The notes under the pieces were generated by a model. That model saw only the letters and a program-made list of their open reading frames with translations, ran no database searches and was not told the DNA's origin. Both the position numbers and the translations under genes were made by a program. 64,000 nt of DNA from Gordonia tangerina (GTDB lineage: Bacteria > Actinomycetota > Actinomycetes > Mycobacteriales > Mycobacteriaceae): positions 62,001 through 126,000 of the forward strand of contig NZ_JAKGCU010000002.1 of NCBI RefSeq assembly GCF_021556435.1. The letters run 5' to 3'. This document shows positions 15,278 to 25,461 of this stretch, one piece after another; positions within the stretch are counted from its first letter, which is position 1; the number at the start of each line of letters is the position of its first letter.

Positions 15278-16584
15278 CGGGTGACCTCGCCGTCACGCGC
15301 GGTCACCACACCGCGCAACACTGTCGCGGTGACCGTCGCGGGCATGGTCATCGCCGCATACGGCGTGTTGCGCGACAGACTCGCGAGTTCGTCCGGGCGT
15401 ACCACCCAGGAACGGTCCGGATCGACAAGGGTGAGCGATCCGGGCTCTCCGACCTCGATCGGGCGGCCCTGATCGGCGAGCCCGACGATCTGCGCCGGGC
15501 GTTCGCTCATCACCCGAGCAACCCCGCGCCAGTCAAGCAGACCGGGGTTCACCATGGTGTCGACGACGATCGGCAGCGCGGTCTCCAGACCCAGCATGCC
15601 GGGACGGGCCTGGGCGAACTCGCAGGCCTTCTCCTGTGCGGCATGCGGCGCGTGATCGGTGGCCACACAGTCGATCACGCCGTCGGCCAGGGCGCGGCGG
15701 AGTGCGTCGTTGTCGCGGGTCTCGCGCACCGGCGGGTTCACCTTGTTCACCGGGTCGTACGTGGCCAGTCGGGAATCGTCGAGCAACAGGTGATGTGGGG
15801 TGACCTCCGCGCTGATCGCGATGCCCTGCTCCCGTGCCCACCGGAGCAGTTCGACAGTGCCTTCGGTCGAGGCATGGCAGATGTGCACCCGGGTCCCGGC
15901 ATCGCGGGCGAGCAGTGCGTCGCGGATGACGATGGACTCCTCGGCGGCGCGCGGCCATCCCGTCAGACCCAGCCGGGCGGCCGTCGGACCTTCGTGCGCG
16001 ACCGCGCCCACGGTGAGCCTCGGCTCCTCGGCGTGCTGCGCGATCAGGACATCGAGGCTCTTCGCGTACTCCAACGCGCGGCGCATCAGCAGCGGGTCGT
16101 CGACGCACTTACCGTCGTCGCTGAACATGCGCACCCCGGCCGCTCCGGCGGCCATCATACCCATCTCGGCGAGCTGCTTGCCGGCGAGGCCGACCGTGAC
16201 CGCCCCCACCGGATGCACATCCACGAGGCCGATGTCGCGGCCGGTGCGCCAAACGTTGTCGGTGATCGTGGAGTTGTCGGCGACTGGGTCGGTGTTGGCC
16301 ATGGCGAACACCGCGGTGTAGCCGCCGAGCGCGGCGGCGGCCGAGCCCGTGCGAATGGTCTCGGTGTCTTCGCGGCCCGGCTCACGCAGATGGGTGTGCA
16401 GGTCGACAAAACCCGGGAGCAGGATCGCGCCGCCACCGTCGATCCGGTCGGCGGCGTCGGGTGTGGACAGGTCGGCGCCGATCTGCGCGATCGAACCGTC
16501 CACGACCAGGACGTCGACCGGGTCGCCCTCGCCGTAGGGACGGACATCGGCGATCAGTACCGATCCGGTTGCCGGGATGCTCAT
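15274..16584 (-). CDS. pyrC: Dihydroorotase
   Basis: Zinc amidohydrolase that cyclises N-carbamoyl-aspartate to dihydroorotate. Metal ligands are visible in [15 protein letters not shown], in the HAEEPR and VHICHAS histidine segments, and in the C-terminal [10 protein letters not shown] aspartate. The open frame begins at a TTG at 16623 overlapping pyrB. I prefer the ATG at 16584 ([16 protein letters not shown]), which has GGAG eight bases upstream and gives 436 residues, close to the mycobacterial enzyme. It is type I, actinobacterial PyrC. Its stop overlaps the next start as GTGA. Confidence 0.95.
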   Translation of the reverse strand: MSIPATGSVLIADVRPYGEGDPVDVLVVDGSIAQIGADLSTPDAADRIDGGGAILLPGFVDLHTHLREPGREDTETIRTGSAAAALGGYTAVFAMANTDPVADNSTITDNVWRTGRDIGLVDVHPVGAVTVGLAGKQLAEMGMMAAGAAGVRMFSDDGKCVDDPLLMRRALEYAKSLDVLIAQHAEEPRLTVGAVAHEGPTAARLGLTGWPRAAEESIVIRDALLARDAGTRVHICHASTEGTVELLRWAREQGIAISAEVTPHHLLLDDSRLATYDPVNKVNPPVRETRDNDALRRALADGVIDCVATDHAPHAAQEKACEFAQARPGMLGLETALPIVVDTMVNPGLLDWRGVARVMSERPAQIVGLADQGRPIEVGEPGSLTLVDPDRSWVVRPDELASLSRNTPYAAMTMPATVTATVLRGVVTARDGEVTR

Positions 16585-16619
16585 TGCGCCGTCTCCACTG
16601 ACTGCGATCTCCTCATCAC

Positions 16620-17564
16620 TCAAGTTCCTGGGTTCTCCGTGCCGACGAGCAGTCGGAACAGCACCGCCATCCGCACATGCACGCCGTTGCGCACCTGCTC
16701 CAGCACGGTCGCCCGCGGCGAGTCGGCCACCGAGTAGCCGATCTCCATACCGCGCAACATCGGCCCGGGGTGCAGCACCACCGCGTGGTCGTCGAGCAGA
16801 GCCAGACGTCGGTCGTTGAGTCCGTAGCGGACGGAGTACTCGCGTGAACTCGGGAAGAACCCGCCGTTCATCCGCTCCGCCTGGACGCGCAGCATCATCA
16901 CTGCGTCGAGCGTGGGTAGTTCACCGTCGAGGTGGTGGGACACCGTCACCGGCCACTGATCGACACCGACGGGCAGCAGCGTCTGCGGTGCGATCAGCAC
17001 CACCTCGGCACCCAGGGTGGCCAGCAGGTGCGCGTTGGAACGAGCCACCCGCGAATGTAAGACGTCGCCGACGATGCCGATCCGACGGCCGTCGAGCGAA
17101 CCGAGTCGCTGCCGCAACGTCAGGGCATCGAGCAGGGCCTGCGTCGGGTGTTCATGGGTGCCGTCGCCGGCGTTGATCACTGCCGGTCCCGCACCGTCCT
17201 CATCGGCGGTCCACGCCGCGATCTGATGGGCCGCGCCCGACGCGGGATGTCGCACGATCAGCGCATCGGCGCCCGCGGCATGCAGGGTCTTGACCGTGTC
17301 GCGCAGCGACTCACCCTTGCCGGCCGAACTGCTCGAGGCGCTCACGTTGATGACGTCGGCGCTCATCCACTTTCCGGCCACCTCGAACGACACCCGGGTA
17401 CGCGTGGAGTTCTCGTAGAACACCGTCATCACGGTGCGACCCCGCAGGGTCGGGAGCTTACGCACCTCACGTCCGGTGAGGGCCTGTTCGAATCGCTCGG
17501 CCTCGTCGAGCAATTCGGTCGCTTCGTCGCGCGACAGATCCTGCGTGGTCAGCAGGTGACGCAT
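16620..17564 (-). CDS. pyrB: Aspartate carbamoyltransferase catalytic subunit
   Basis: First committed step of pyrimidine synthesis: carbamoyl phosphate plus aspartate. The 314 residues contain the carbamoyl phosphate loop [17 protein letters not shown] near residue 50, the HP(x)3 segment [13 protein letters not shown], and [20 protein letters not shown]. No pyrI regulatory chain is nearby, consistent with class C or PyrR-regulated enzymes of Gram-positives. The start overlaps the pyrR stop by one base (TGATG). Confidence 0.97.
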   Translation of the reverse strand: MRHLLTTQDLSRDEATELLDEAERFEQALTGREVRKLPTLRGRTVMTVFYENSTRTRVSFEVAGKWMSADVINVSASSSSAGKGESLRDTVKTLHAAGADALIVRHPASGAAHQIAAWTADEDGAGPAVINAGDGTHEHPTQALLDALTLRQRLGSLDGRRIGIVGDVLHSRVARSNAHLLATLGAEVVLIAPQTLLPVGVDQWPVTVSHHLDGELPTLDAVMMLRVQAERMNGGFFPSSREYSVRYGLNDRRLALLDDHAVVLHPGPMLRGMEIGYSVADSPRATVLEQVRNGVHVRMAVLFRLLVGTENPGT

Positions 17565-18190
17565 CAGATCCCACCCCCGGTGTGCGGGGTCGGCTGCGAC
17601 CCTGCTGCGCTCAGCACGACCTCGTCGACACCGTCGTGCTCCTCGAGATGCACGGACACGTTCTCGTCGCGGGAGGTGGGGATGTTCTTGCCGACGTAGT
17701 CGGCGCGCAGCGGCAACTCACGATGCCCTCGGTCCACCAGCACCGCGAGCTGTACCGCGGCCGGACGTCCGAGATCACGCAACGCGTCCAAAGCGGCGCG
17801 GACGGTACGACCGGAATAGAGCACGTCGTCGACCAGGATCACGATGGCGTTGTCCACCCCGCCGGCCGGGACGACGGTCCGTTCGAGCGGTCGATGCGGT
17901 TTGGCGCGCAGATCGTCGCGGTAGAGCGTGATGTCGAGGTAACCGACCGGGACGTCGGTGCCGGCGAACTCATTGATCCGGGCGGCCAGCCGAGAGGCGA
18001 GATAGGTGCCGCGGGTGGGAATCCCGATGATGACGACATGTGGGCTGCTGGATGAGTCGAGCGCCGTCTTCTCGATGATCTCGTGCGCGACCCGGGCGAT
18101 TGTGCGCGAGACATCGGAATCGTCGAGCAGAACCCGGCCGGGGGGCCGGGAACCATCGGTTGGTGGTGCACCGTCTGTCGACATGACCAA
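17564..18190 (-). CDS. pyrR: Bifunctional pyr operon regulator / uracil phosphoribosyltransferase
   Basis: PyrR binds pyr mRNA in a UMP-dependent way and also has UPRTase activity. The 208 residues contain the PRPP loop [20 protein letters not shown], the [11 protein letters not shown] segment and a C-terminal block [18 protein letters not shown], all standard for PyrR. Two starts are possible. TTG at 18190 has GGAGG five bases upstream; ATG at 18184 has an 11-base spacing. I favour the TTG but with modest certainty. It is the first gene of pyrR-B-C-X-carA-carB-F. A PyrR-type RNA loop lies immediately upstream, implying autoregulation by translational repression as described in M. smegmatis. 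Confidence 0.95.
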   Translation of the reverse strand: MVMSTDGAPPTDGSRPPGRVLLDDSDVSRTIARVAHEIIEKTALDSSSSPHVVIIGIPTRGTYLASRLAARINEFAGTDVPVGYLDITLYRDDLRAKPHRPLERTVVPAGGVDNAIVILVDDVLYSGRTVRAALDALRDLGRPAAVQLAVLVDRGHRELPLRADYVGKNIPTSRDENVSVHLEEHDGVDEVVLSAAGSQPTPHTGGGI

Positions 18191-18195
18191 GCCGA

Positions 18196-18230
18196 CCTCC
18201 TTCTCCGCCTCGCGGGACGGATCGTTAAAG
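18196..18230 (-). promoter_or_regulatory. PyrR-binding loop and pyrR ribosome-binding site
   Basis: In the minus-strand transcript a small hairpin, CCG-T-CCCGCGAGG-CGG (18205-18220), carries TCCCGCGAGG. This matches the PyrR-binding loop consensus UCCNGNGAGG at every fixed position and is preceded by TTTAA (18223-18227), which is also usual. The stem ends four bases before the pyrR Shine-Dalgarno GGAGG (18196-18200). There is no terminator in the leader, so attenuation of the Bacillus kind is unlikely. PyrR bound here would block ribosome entry. Sequence match is direct; the mechanism is inferred from the M. smegmatis precedent. Confidence 0.8.
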
Positions 18231-18311
18231 GATGTCTGTCCCGAAGGACTCTACACCGGCCCACCTCGCACGAACGAGGCAACGCGATGTGGGCTTCGTC
18301 AATATGTCGCC

Positions 18312-18334
18312 GAGCCTGCAGGCAACCGAGGCTC
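18312..18334 (-). terminator. Possible nusB-end hairpin
   Basis: A 6-bp perfect stem GAGCCT/AGGCTC with an 11-base loop begins inside the nusB stop codon and lies about 80 bases before the PyrR loop. No T tract follows, so it is a weak candidate terminator or mRNA 3' structure. Confidence 0.3.
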
Positions 18335-18800
18335 AGTCCCGGCGGGGCGGCTCCTCGGCCGCGGCGGCCGCGCGCACCTGAGGCGCGAGGTCGGCGATCT
18401 GGGCCAGCACCCCGTTGACGAACGCGGGCGAGTCATCGGTGGACAGCTCCTTGGCCAATTCCACCGCCTCGTCGACGATCACAATCGGGTCGACGTCGGT
18501 CGCGTGGAACAACTCCCATGTCGCCAGGCGCAATATGGCCCTATCGACCGCCGGTAGCCGCTGCAGGGTCCAGCCCTTCAGGTGTGAGGAGACCACCGCG
18601 TCCACCTGCGGCAGATCGGCGGCCAACCCGTCGATGACGGTAGCGGTGTAGTCGTGGATCGTCCCCACGCTCTCGTCCTCGCGCACATACTCGCGGCGTT
18701 CTGCCACGAGTTGTGTCGCGCTGACCTTCTTGGCCTCCGCCTCGAACAGCAGGTCGACTGCGCGGCGGCGGGCCTTGTGTCGAGTACCGGGTTGTTTCAC
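18333..18800 (-). CDS. nusB: Transcription antitermination protein NusB
   Basis: NusB with S10 (NusE) binds boxA in rRNA leaders to prevent premature termination. The 155 residues are all helical, with an N-terminal [20 protein letters not shown], a conserved [19 protein letters not shown] block and [23 protein letters not shown] near the C-terminus. The tail is Ala/Glu-rich. It lies 12 bp downstream of efp and just upstream of the pyr operon leader. The pepQ-efp-nusB order is conserved in Mycobacteriales. Confidence 0.97.
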   Translation of the reverse strand: MKQPGTRHKARRRAVDLLFEAEAKKVSATQLVAERREYVREDESVGTIHDYTATVIDGLAADLPQVDAVVSSHLKGWTLQRLPAVDRAILRLATWELFHATDVDPIVIVDEAVELAKELSTDDSPAFVNGVLAQIADLAPQVRAAAAAEEPPRRD

Positions 18801-18812
18801 GGGTCGGACGGC

Positions 18813-19376
18813 TCAGGCGTTGACGCGACCGAGGTAGCTGCCGTCGCGCGAGTCGACCTTCAGCTTGTCGCCGGTGTTGATGAACAGGGGCACCTGGATC
18901 TCGGCACCGGTCTCCATGGTCGCGGGCTTGGTGCCGCCGGTGGAACGATCGCCCTGCAGGCCCGGATCGGTCTGCTGCACGAGCAACTCGACGGTGACCG
19001 GCAGTTCCACGAACAGCGGGTTGCCCTCGTGCACGGACACCTGAACGGTCATGTTCTCGAGCAGGAAACGCGCGGAATCGCCCATCGTGGCCGGCGAGAT
19101 CGAGATCTGCTCGAAATCCTGGGCGTCCATGAACACGAAGTCGGTGCCGTCGTTGTACAGGTAGGTCATGTCCCGGCGATCGACGGTCGCGGTCTCCACC
19201 TTCACGCCGGCGTTGAATGTCTTGTCGACGATCTTGCCCGACATCACGTTCTTGATCTTGGTGCGCACGAAAGCCGGCCCCTTGCCGGGCTTGACGTGCT
19301 GGAACTCCTGGATCTGCCAAAGCTGATCGTCCATGCGGAGTACGAGGCCGTTCTTGAAGTCGGCGGTGGTCGCCAT
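18813..19376 (-). CDS. efp: Translation elongation factor P
   Basis: EF-P relieves ribosome stalling at polyproline stretches. The 187 residues have the KOW-like N-terminal domain with the loop lysine in [20 protein letters not shown] (near residues 25-44), followed by two OB domains ending with [15 protein letters not shown]. The loop is the actinobacterial type (PGKGPA). No lysylating enzyme (EpmA/EpmB) is nearby. It sits 37 bp after pepQ and 12 bp before nusB. Confidence 0.98.
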   Translation of the reverse strand: MATTADFKNGLVLRMDDQLWQIQEFQHVKPGKGPAFVRTKIKNVMSGKIVDKTFNAGVKVETATVDRRDMTYLYNDGTDFVFMDAQDFEQISISPATMGDSARFLLENMTVQVSVHEGNPLFVELPVTVELLVQQTDPGLQGDRSTGGTKPATMETGAEIQVPLFINTGDKLKVDSRDGSYLGRVNA

Positions 19377-19413
19377 GCGGTGTTCTTCCCTTGCAGTCGT
19401 CGATGAATGACCG

Positions 19414-20523
19414 TCAGATGACGGTGAACGTCTTGTCGGTGGCGGTCAGCAGTTCCGGTGCATCGTCGGTGACGACCAACGTGTCCTCGATCCTGACGCC
19501 ACCTCGGCCGGGGAGGTAGACGCCGGGCTCCACGGTCACCGCCGCGCCGCATGGCAGTGTACCCGTCGCCAGCGCGCCGATTCCCGGCGCTTCGTGGATC
19601 TGCAGTCCGACGCCATGACCGAGCCCGTGCACGTAGTGCTCGGCGTGCCCCGCATCGGCGATCACCGACCGCGCCGCGGCATCGACATCGCGCAGGTCTG
19701 CGTCCGGCCGTAACGCCGCACGACCGGCTGCCTGTGCGCGTGCGACCAGGTCGTAGATCTCGCGTTGCCAGTCGGAGGCGCGTCCGAGCACGTAGGTGCG
19801 CGTCATGTCCGAGTGGTAGCCACCGACCACCGCGCCGAAGTCGATCTTGACGAAGTCGCCGTCGGCGAGCACGTCCTGGGTCGGCCGATGGTGCGGGATC
19901 GCCGAGTTCGGCCCGGCCGCGACGATGGTCTCGAACGCGATGTCATCGGCGCCGAGTGCGTACATCTCCCACTCGAGAGACCGGGCCACCTCGCGTTCGG
20001 TGGCACCCACGTGGATCACACCCCGTTCGATGATGGTCGCCAACGCCTTGTCGCCGATGGTGCAGGCCGCCCGCAGCAGCTCGATCTCGCCGGCGTCCTT
20101 GACGATGCGCAGTCGCTGCACCGCTCCGGTGTGCGCGACCAACTCCGGCACCACCCCGTTGTCGTCGTCGAGCGCGTCGACCAGGGCGTCGTGGGCTGCG
20201 ACCGTGACCGCGTCGGCTTCGAACCCGACGGTGACAGCGCCTGCGGCGCGTGCCCGGCGGGCGAGTTCGGTGAGACAGTCGCGGGCGATGATCGCCTCGA
20301 GATCACCGGACTGCTCGGCCACCTGGGTGCGGTAGCGGCCGTCGGTAGAGATCCGGTCGGCCTCGGGCGAGGCACCGATGAGCAGTGCGGCGTTGGAGCC
20401 GGTGAACCCGGTCAGGTAGCGGACATTGATCAGATCGCTGACCACGAACGCATCCACCGGACGGTCCGATCCGGCGAGTTGGTCACGAAAGCGGTCGCGG
20501 CGGGCCCGATAGTCGCTGGTCAT
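19414..20523 (-). CDS. pepQ: M24 family Xaa-Pro peptidase (PepQ-like)
   Basis: Cytoplasmic aminopeptidase or dipeptidase that cleaves bonds next to proline, with a pita-bread metal-binding C-terminal domain. The five dinuclear metal ligands are recognisable: [20 protein letters not shown] (two Asp), [18 protein letters not shown] (His), [19 protein letters not shown] (two Glu). The N-terminal creatinase-like domain holds [16 protein letters not shown] chose the ATG at 20523 over the one at 20538 because it aligns with the mycobacterial start and the upstream AAGGG abuts the other ATG. Encoded next to EF-P, a conserved link with proline-rich proteins. Confidence 0.93.
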   Translation of the reverse strand: MTSDYRARRDRFRDQLAGSDRPVDAFVVSDLINVRYLTGFTGSNAALLIGASPEADRISTDGRYRTQVAEQSGDLEAIIARDCLTELARRARAAGAVTVGFEADAVTVAAHDALVDALDDDNGVVPELVAHTGAVQRLRIVKDAGEIELLRAACTIGDKALATIIERGVIHVGATEREVARSLEWEMYALGADDIAFETIVAAGPNSAIPHHRPTQDVLADGDFVKIDFGAVVGGYHSDMTRTYVLGRASDWQREIYDLVARAQAAGRAALRPDADLRDVDAAARSVIADAGHAEHYVHGLGHGVGLQIHEAPGIGALATGTLPCGAAVTVEPGVYLPGRGGVRIEDTLVVTDDAPELLTATDKTFTVI

Positions 20524-20634
20524 GGCTGTGGCGGACATCCCTTCACGCTACCGCGCGCCACTCGCGGTCCCGGTGGGACCGCCGCGCCCACGCCGGTTGG
20601 ACGGGATGTGTTTTCGAACACGTTCCACGTTGCG

Positions 20635-20640
20635 TACCCT
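20635..20640 (+). promoter_or_regulatory. -10 box of a probable leaderless promoter
   Basis: TACCCT ends seven bases before the ATG at 20648 and no Shine-Dalgarno is present. That spacing puts transcription start at or next to the start codon, as in the leaderless mRNAs common in Mycobacteriales. No clear -35 is seen. Confidence 0.4.
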
Positions 20641-20647
20641 GTCCGCT

Positions 20648-21139
20648 ATGTCTTCGTGGTTGCCGCGCGGTCTGGTGATGACCGCCGTACACGTCATAGC
20701 CCGTGTGCTTCTCGGTGTGGCGGTGGTCAATGCACCGCTGCACACCACCGTGTGGAAGACCATCGCCATCGCAGCCGTGGTGCTCGTCGCGCTGGTGTGG
20801 GGCGGGTTCGACGGTGTCGCCGACGCTCGCGCCAACCCGGACCCCGACGACTACGCGGACCTGACCGTGCGGTGGCTGCAGGCGGGCCTGCTCGCCGGTG
20901 TCGCGTCCGGCGTGATCGGCTGGTTCCTCGGTCGGTTCGTGTTCGCCGGTATCGGCGAGGCCAGCCTGTTCATCGAGGTGATCGCCGGCGGGTCGTTCAC
21001 CGCACTACTGGTGTTCGTACCGGCCTTCATGGGTGCGGCGGTCGGCCGCTGGCTCGTCCGTCGCGACCAGCGCAAGACCGCGGCCGACGACGACTGGTCG
21101 GTTCACCCGGATCGCGATCCGGAGCACGCGGCGAGCTGA
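20648..21139 (+). CDS. Four-helix membrane protein, B-4DMT transporter-like (Rv2536 family)
   Basis: A 163-residue integral membrane protein with four predicted helices: about 5-28 (GLVMTAVHVIARVLLGVAVV), 35-52, 77-100 (AGLLAGVASGVIGWFLGRFV) and 108-135. A charged C-terminal cytoplasmic tail follows. The start at 20648 matches mycobacterial homologues. It is the only plus-strand gene among pepQ and the aro genes, divergent from pepQ and convergent with aroB, the same place as Rv2536. The transporter label rests on family naming only; no substrate can be inferred. Confidence 0.85.
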   Translation: MSSWLPRGLVMTAVHVIARVLLGVAVVNAPLHTTVWKTIAIAAVVLVALVWGGFDGVADARANPDPDDYADLTVRWLQAGLLAGVASGVIGWFLGRFVFAGIGEASLFIEVIAGGSFTALLVFVPAFMGAAVGRWLVRRDQRKTAADDDWSVHPDRDPEHAAS

Positions 21140-21184
21140 GCCATCAGCACGCTCGGGGCCACCCCGCCCTGAGGAAACAAGGCG

Positions 21185-22864
<1,680 letters not shown>

Positions 22865-22868
<4 letters not shown>

Positions 22869-24055
22869 GAACGTGGGAACCGGGCGTCGACGCGTTTGCG
22901 GTAGGCGGCAACGTTGTCGGCGGTCTCGGCGACCGAGTCGCCACCGAACTTCTCCAGCGCCGCCTGGGCCAGGACGAGGGCGACCATCGCCTCGGCGACC
23001 ACGCCGGCGGCGGGGACCGCGCACACATCGGAGCGCTGATGGATGGCGACCGCCTCGTCTCCGGTCGCCATGTCGACGGTGGCCAGTGCGCGCGGCACCG
23101 TTGAGATGGGCTTCATCGCGACCCGCACACGCAGGTCCTCGCCGTTGGTCATCCCGCCTTCGAGGCCACCGGCACGGTTCGTCGAGCGAAGCACCCCGTC
23201 CGGTCCCGGCACCATCTCGTCGTGGGCCTGACTGCCGCGCCGCCGGGCGGTGGTGAACCCGTCGCCGACCTCGACCCCCTTGATCGCCTGGACGCCCATC
23301 AACGCACCGGCCAGTCGTGCATCCAGTCGCGTCTCGCCGCTTACATGCGAGCCCAAGCCGACCGGCACATCCGTGGCGACCACCTCGACCACACCACCGA
23401 GGGTGTCGCCGTCCTTCTTGGCCGCCTCGATCTCGGCGATCATCCGATCCGCGGATGCAGAATCGAAGGCACGTACCGGACTCTCGTCGATGGCGGTGAG
23501 GTCGCCGTGACGCGGCGCCGGACCGTCGTAGGGTTCACTGGCGCCGATCGAGATGACGTGCGAGAGCACCTCGATACCCAGGACCTGTCGCAGAAAGTTG
23601 CGAGCCACGGTCCCGGCGGCGACGCGGGCGGCAGTCTCGCGCGCGCTCGCCCGCTCCAACACGGGCCGAGCGTCGTCGAACCCGTACTTGAGCATCCCGG
23701 AGTAATCGGCATGGCCGGGGCGCGGCCGAGTCAGCGGCGCATTGCGCGCGCTGCCCTCCAGCTCGGCCGGATCCACCGGGTCGGCGGCCATCACCGTCTC
23801 CCATTTGGGCCACTCGGTGTTACCGATCTCGACGGCCACCGGGCCGCCCATGGTGCGGCCGTGGCGGAGTCCACCGACGATGGTGATCTTGTCCGCCTCG
23901 AATTTCATCCGGGCGCCACGGCCGTAACCGAGCCGGCGGCGGGCGAGTTGTTCGGCGATGTCGGTCGAGGTGACCTCGACACCGGCCACCATGCCTTCGA
24001 TCAGGGCTACCAGGGCCGGGCCATGCGATTCTCCGGCAGTCATCCAGCGCAACAC
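22865..24055 (-). CDS. aroC: Chorismate synthase
   Basis: Converts EPSP to chorismate using reduced FMN. The family opens with LRWxTAGESHG, seen here as [17 protein letters not shown]. Other signatures are [31 protein letters not shown], and [21 protein letters not shown] use the GTG at 24055, which aligns with the mycobacterial start (396 residues). ATGs at 24073 and 24100 are alternatives but no good Shine-Dalgarno separates them. Overlaps aroK by 4 bp. Confidence 0.95.
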
Positions 24056-24124
24056 AGTGATCAATTGTTCCATGCGACCATCGACCTGCGGTGCGCGCAT
24101 CCCACCCGCACGAGTGCGGTGCCC

Positions 24125-24508
24125 TCAGCCGAGGCCCAGCCCGATGACGGCGGCGGCCACGAGCGCCGGAGCGTGCGGCCGCGGACCACCCGAGCGCACC
24201 CACAAATGATCGAGACCCCCGAGTGTCGCGGCGAGGAGCACCACCAGCAAGGCGAGGGTCGGATCTGCGACCAGCCCGCCGATGGCGAAGGCCAACTTGA
24301 TGTCACCACCGCCGCCGTGACCCACGAGCGCCGCGATCAGATACGGGACCGCGGCGAGTGTCGCTGCGGCCCCCACCGCCGGGTCTGTGGGGATGAGCGT
24401 GACGGGTATCACCAGACCTGGCCACATCAACGCCACCGGGATGCGCCCCGTGCGGCGGTCGCGCTCGGCGATGGTCGCCAACCAGCAGAGGACGAGAACG
24501 GTGGCCAT
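24125..24508 (-). CDS. Minimal A24 prepilin peptidase-like membrane protease
   Basis: A 127-residue multi-helix membrane protein with both aspartates of the type IV prepilin peptidase family: the first in AERDRRTGRIP (near 15-25), the second in the GxGD motif HGGGGDIKLAFAIGG (near 64-78). It lacks the N-terminal methyltransferase domain, like TadV/CpaA and the mycobacterial Rv2551c, found at the same position. No pilin or pilus assembly gene is in the window, so the substrate is unknown. It lies between aroC (69 bp) and aroE (120 bp). Confidence 0.8.
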   Translation of the reverse strand: MATVLVLCWLATIAERDRRTGRIPVALMWPGLVIPVTLIPTDPAVGAAATLAAVPYLIAALVGHGGGGDIKLAFAIGGLVADPTLALLVVLLAATLGGLDHLWVRSGGPRPHAPALVAAAVIGLGLG

Positions 24509-24628
24509 CGACCCACCGTGCCCGCCACGCCGCGGCGGCGGCGTTGCCCGCGTCCGCCGCTTGTGGACCGGTCCCGGCCTGTGGATGGATTGGTCGACGA
24601 GTCACCGTCGACGCGTTACGGCGGCGGC

Positions 24629-25456
24629 TCAGATCGCGCCGAGCGCGGCAGCCATCGCCTCGCGCGGCGCCGGCATCTCCGTGAACTGCTCGACCTGGCT
24701 GTATGCCTGATTCAGCAACATCACCAACCCGCCGACGACGTGGCCACCCGCGGCGGATACCGCCTCGGCCAGCGGCGTCGGCCATGGGTCGTAGATGACG
24801 TCGACCAGCCGTGGAGCCCCGGCGAGCGCACCCGCCAGGGCGTCGGCGCCACTCGCGGGCACTGTCGAGATCACCACCCCGCTGATGCGCGCGCGCTCGG
24901 CGAGCACATGGTCGGCGTGGAAAGGCAACACCGACACCGTCAGGCCGAGTCGCTGCGCGAGATCGATGACCGGCTCTGCGCGTCCCGCGTCTCGGGCCAC
25001 GACGGCCAGGTCGGTGAACCCGAGGTCGGCGAGCGCGGCGACCGTCGGCAACGCCGTGCCCCCGTTTCCGATCATCGTTGCGGTGGCGTTGACCTGCGCG
25101 TCGGCCCCCACTTCGGAGAGGGCGCCGGCCATTCCATCGATGTCGGTGCAGTCGGCCCGCCAGCCCCGCTCGGTGCGCACCAACGTGTTCGCCGAGCCGA
25201 CCAGCTCTGCACGAGCCGTGCATTCGTCGGCGAACGCCAACGCCGCCAGCTTGGCCGGCATGGTCACCGACAACCCGACGAACTCCGGCCCCAGCCCCGA
25301 CACCAACTCCGGCAACGCTTCGGCGGTGCACTCGATGCGGTCATAGGTCCAATTGGTGAGCCCGAGCGCCCGGTAGGCGGCCAGGTGCAGGTCCGGGGAA
25401 CGCGAGTGCCCGACCGGGGATCCGAGCACGGCGGCCCGGCGTGTGGTGGATGTCAT
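24629..25456 (-). CDS. aroE: Shikimate dehydrogenase
   Basis: Reduces 3-dehydroshikimate to shikimate. Visible are the substrate motif AAVLGSPVGHSRSPDLHLAA at the N-terminus, SVTMPAKLAAL carrying the catalytic Lys, ADCTDIDGMAGAL, and a dinucleotide-binding glycine segment (MIGNGGTALPTV). The C-terminus VEQFTEMPAPREAMAAAL is typical. A GTG at 25471 overlaps mltG, but the ATG at 25456 five bases past the mltG stop aligns with homologues (275 residues) and is preferred. Confidence 0.94.
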   Translation of the reverse strand: MTSTTRRAAVLGSPVGHSRSPDLHLAAYRALGLTNWTYDRIECTAEALPELVSGLGPEFVGLSVTMPAKLAALAFADECTARAELVGSANTLVRTERGWRADCTDIDGMAGALSEVGADAQVNATATMIGNGGTALPTVAALADLGFTDLAVVARDAGRAEPVIDLAQRLGLTVSVLPFHADHVLAERARISGVVISTVPASGADALAGALAGAPRLVDVIYDPWPTPLAEAVSAAGGHVVGGLVMLLNQAYSQVEQFTEMPAPREAMAAALGAI

Positions 25457-25461
25457 CGTCG

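Noticed and set aside
20613..20628. TCGAACACGTTCCA upstream of the membrane protein as a LexA box
   Set aside because: The half-sites GAAC/GTTC are only 2 bases apart; the actinobacterial SOS box needs 4, and the right flank lacks GA.
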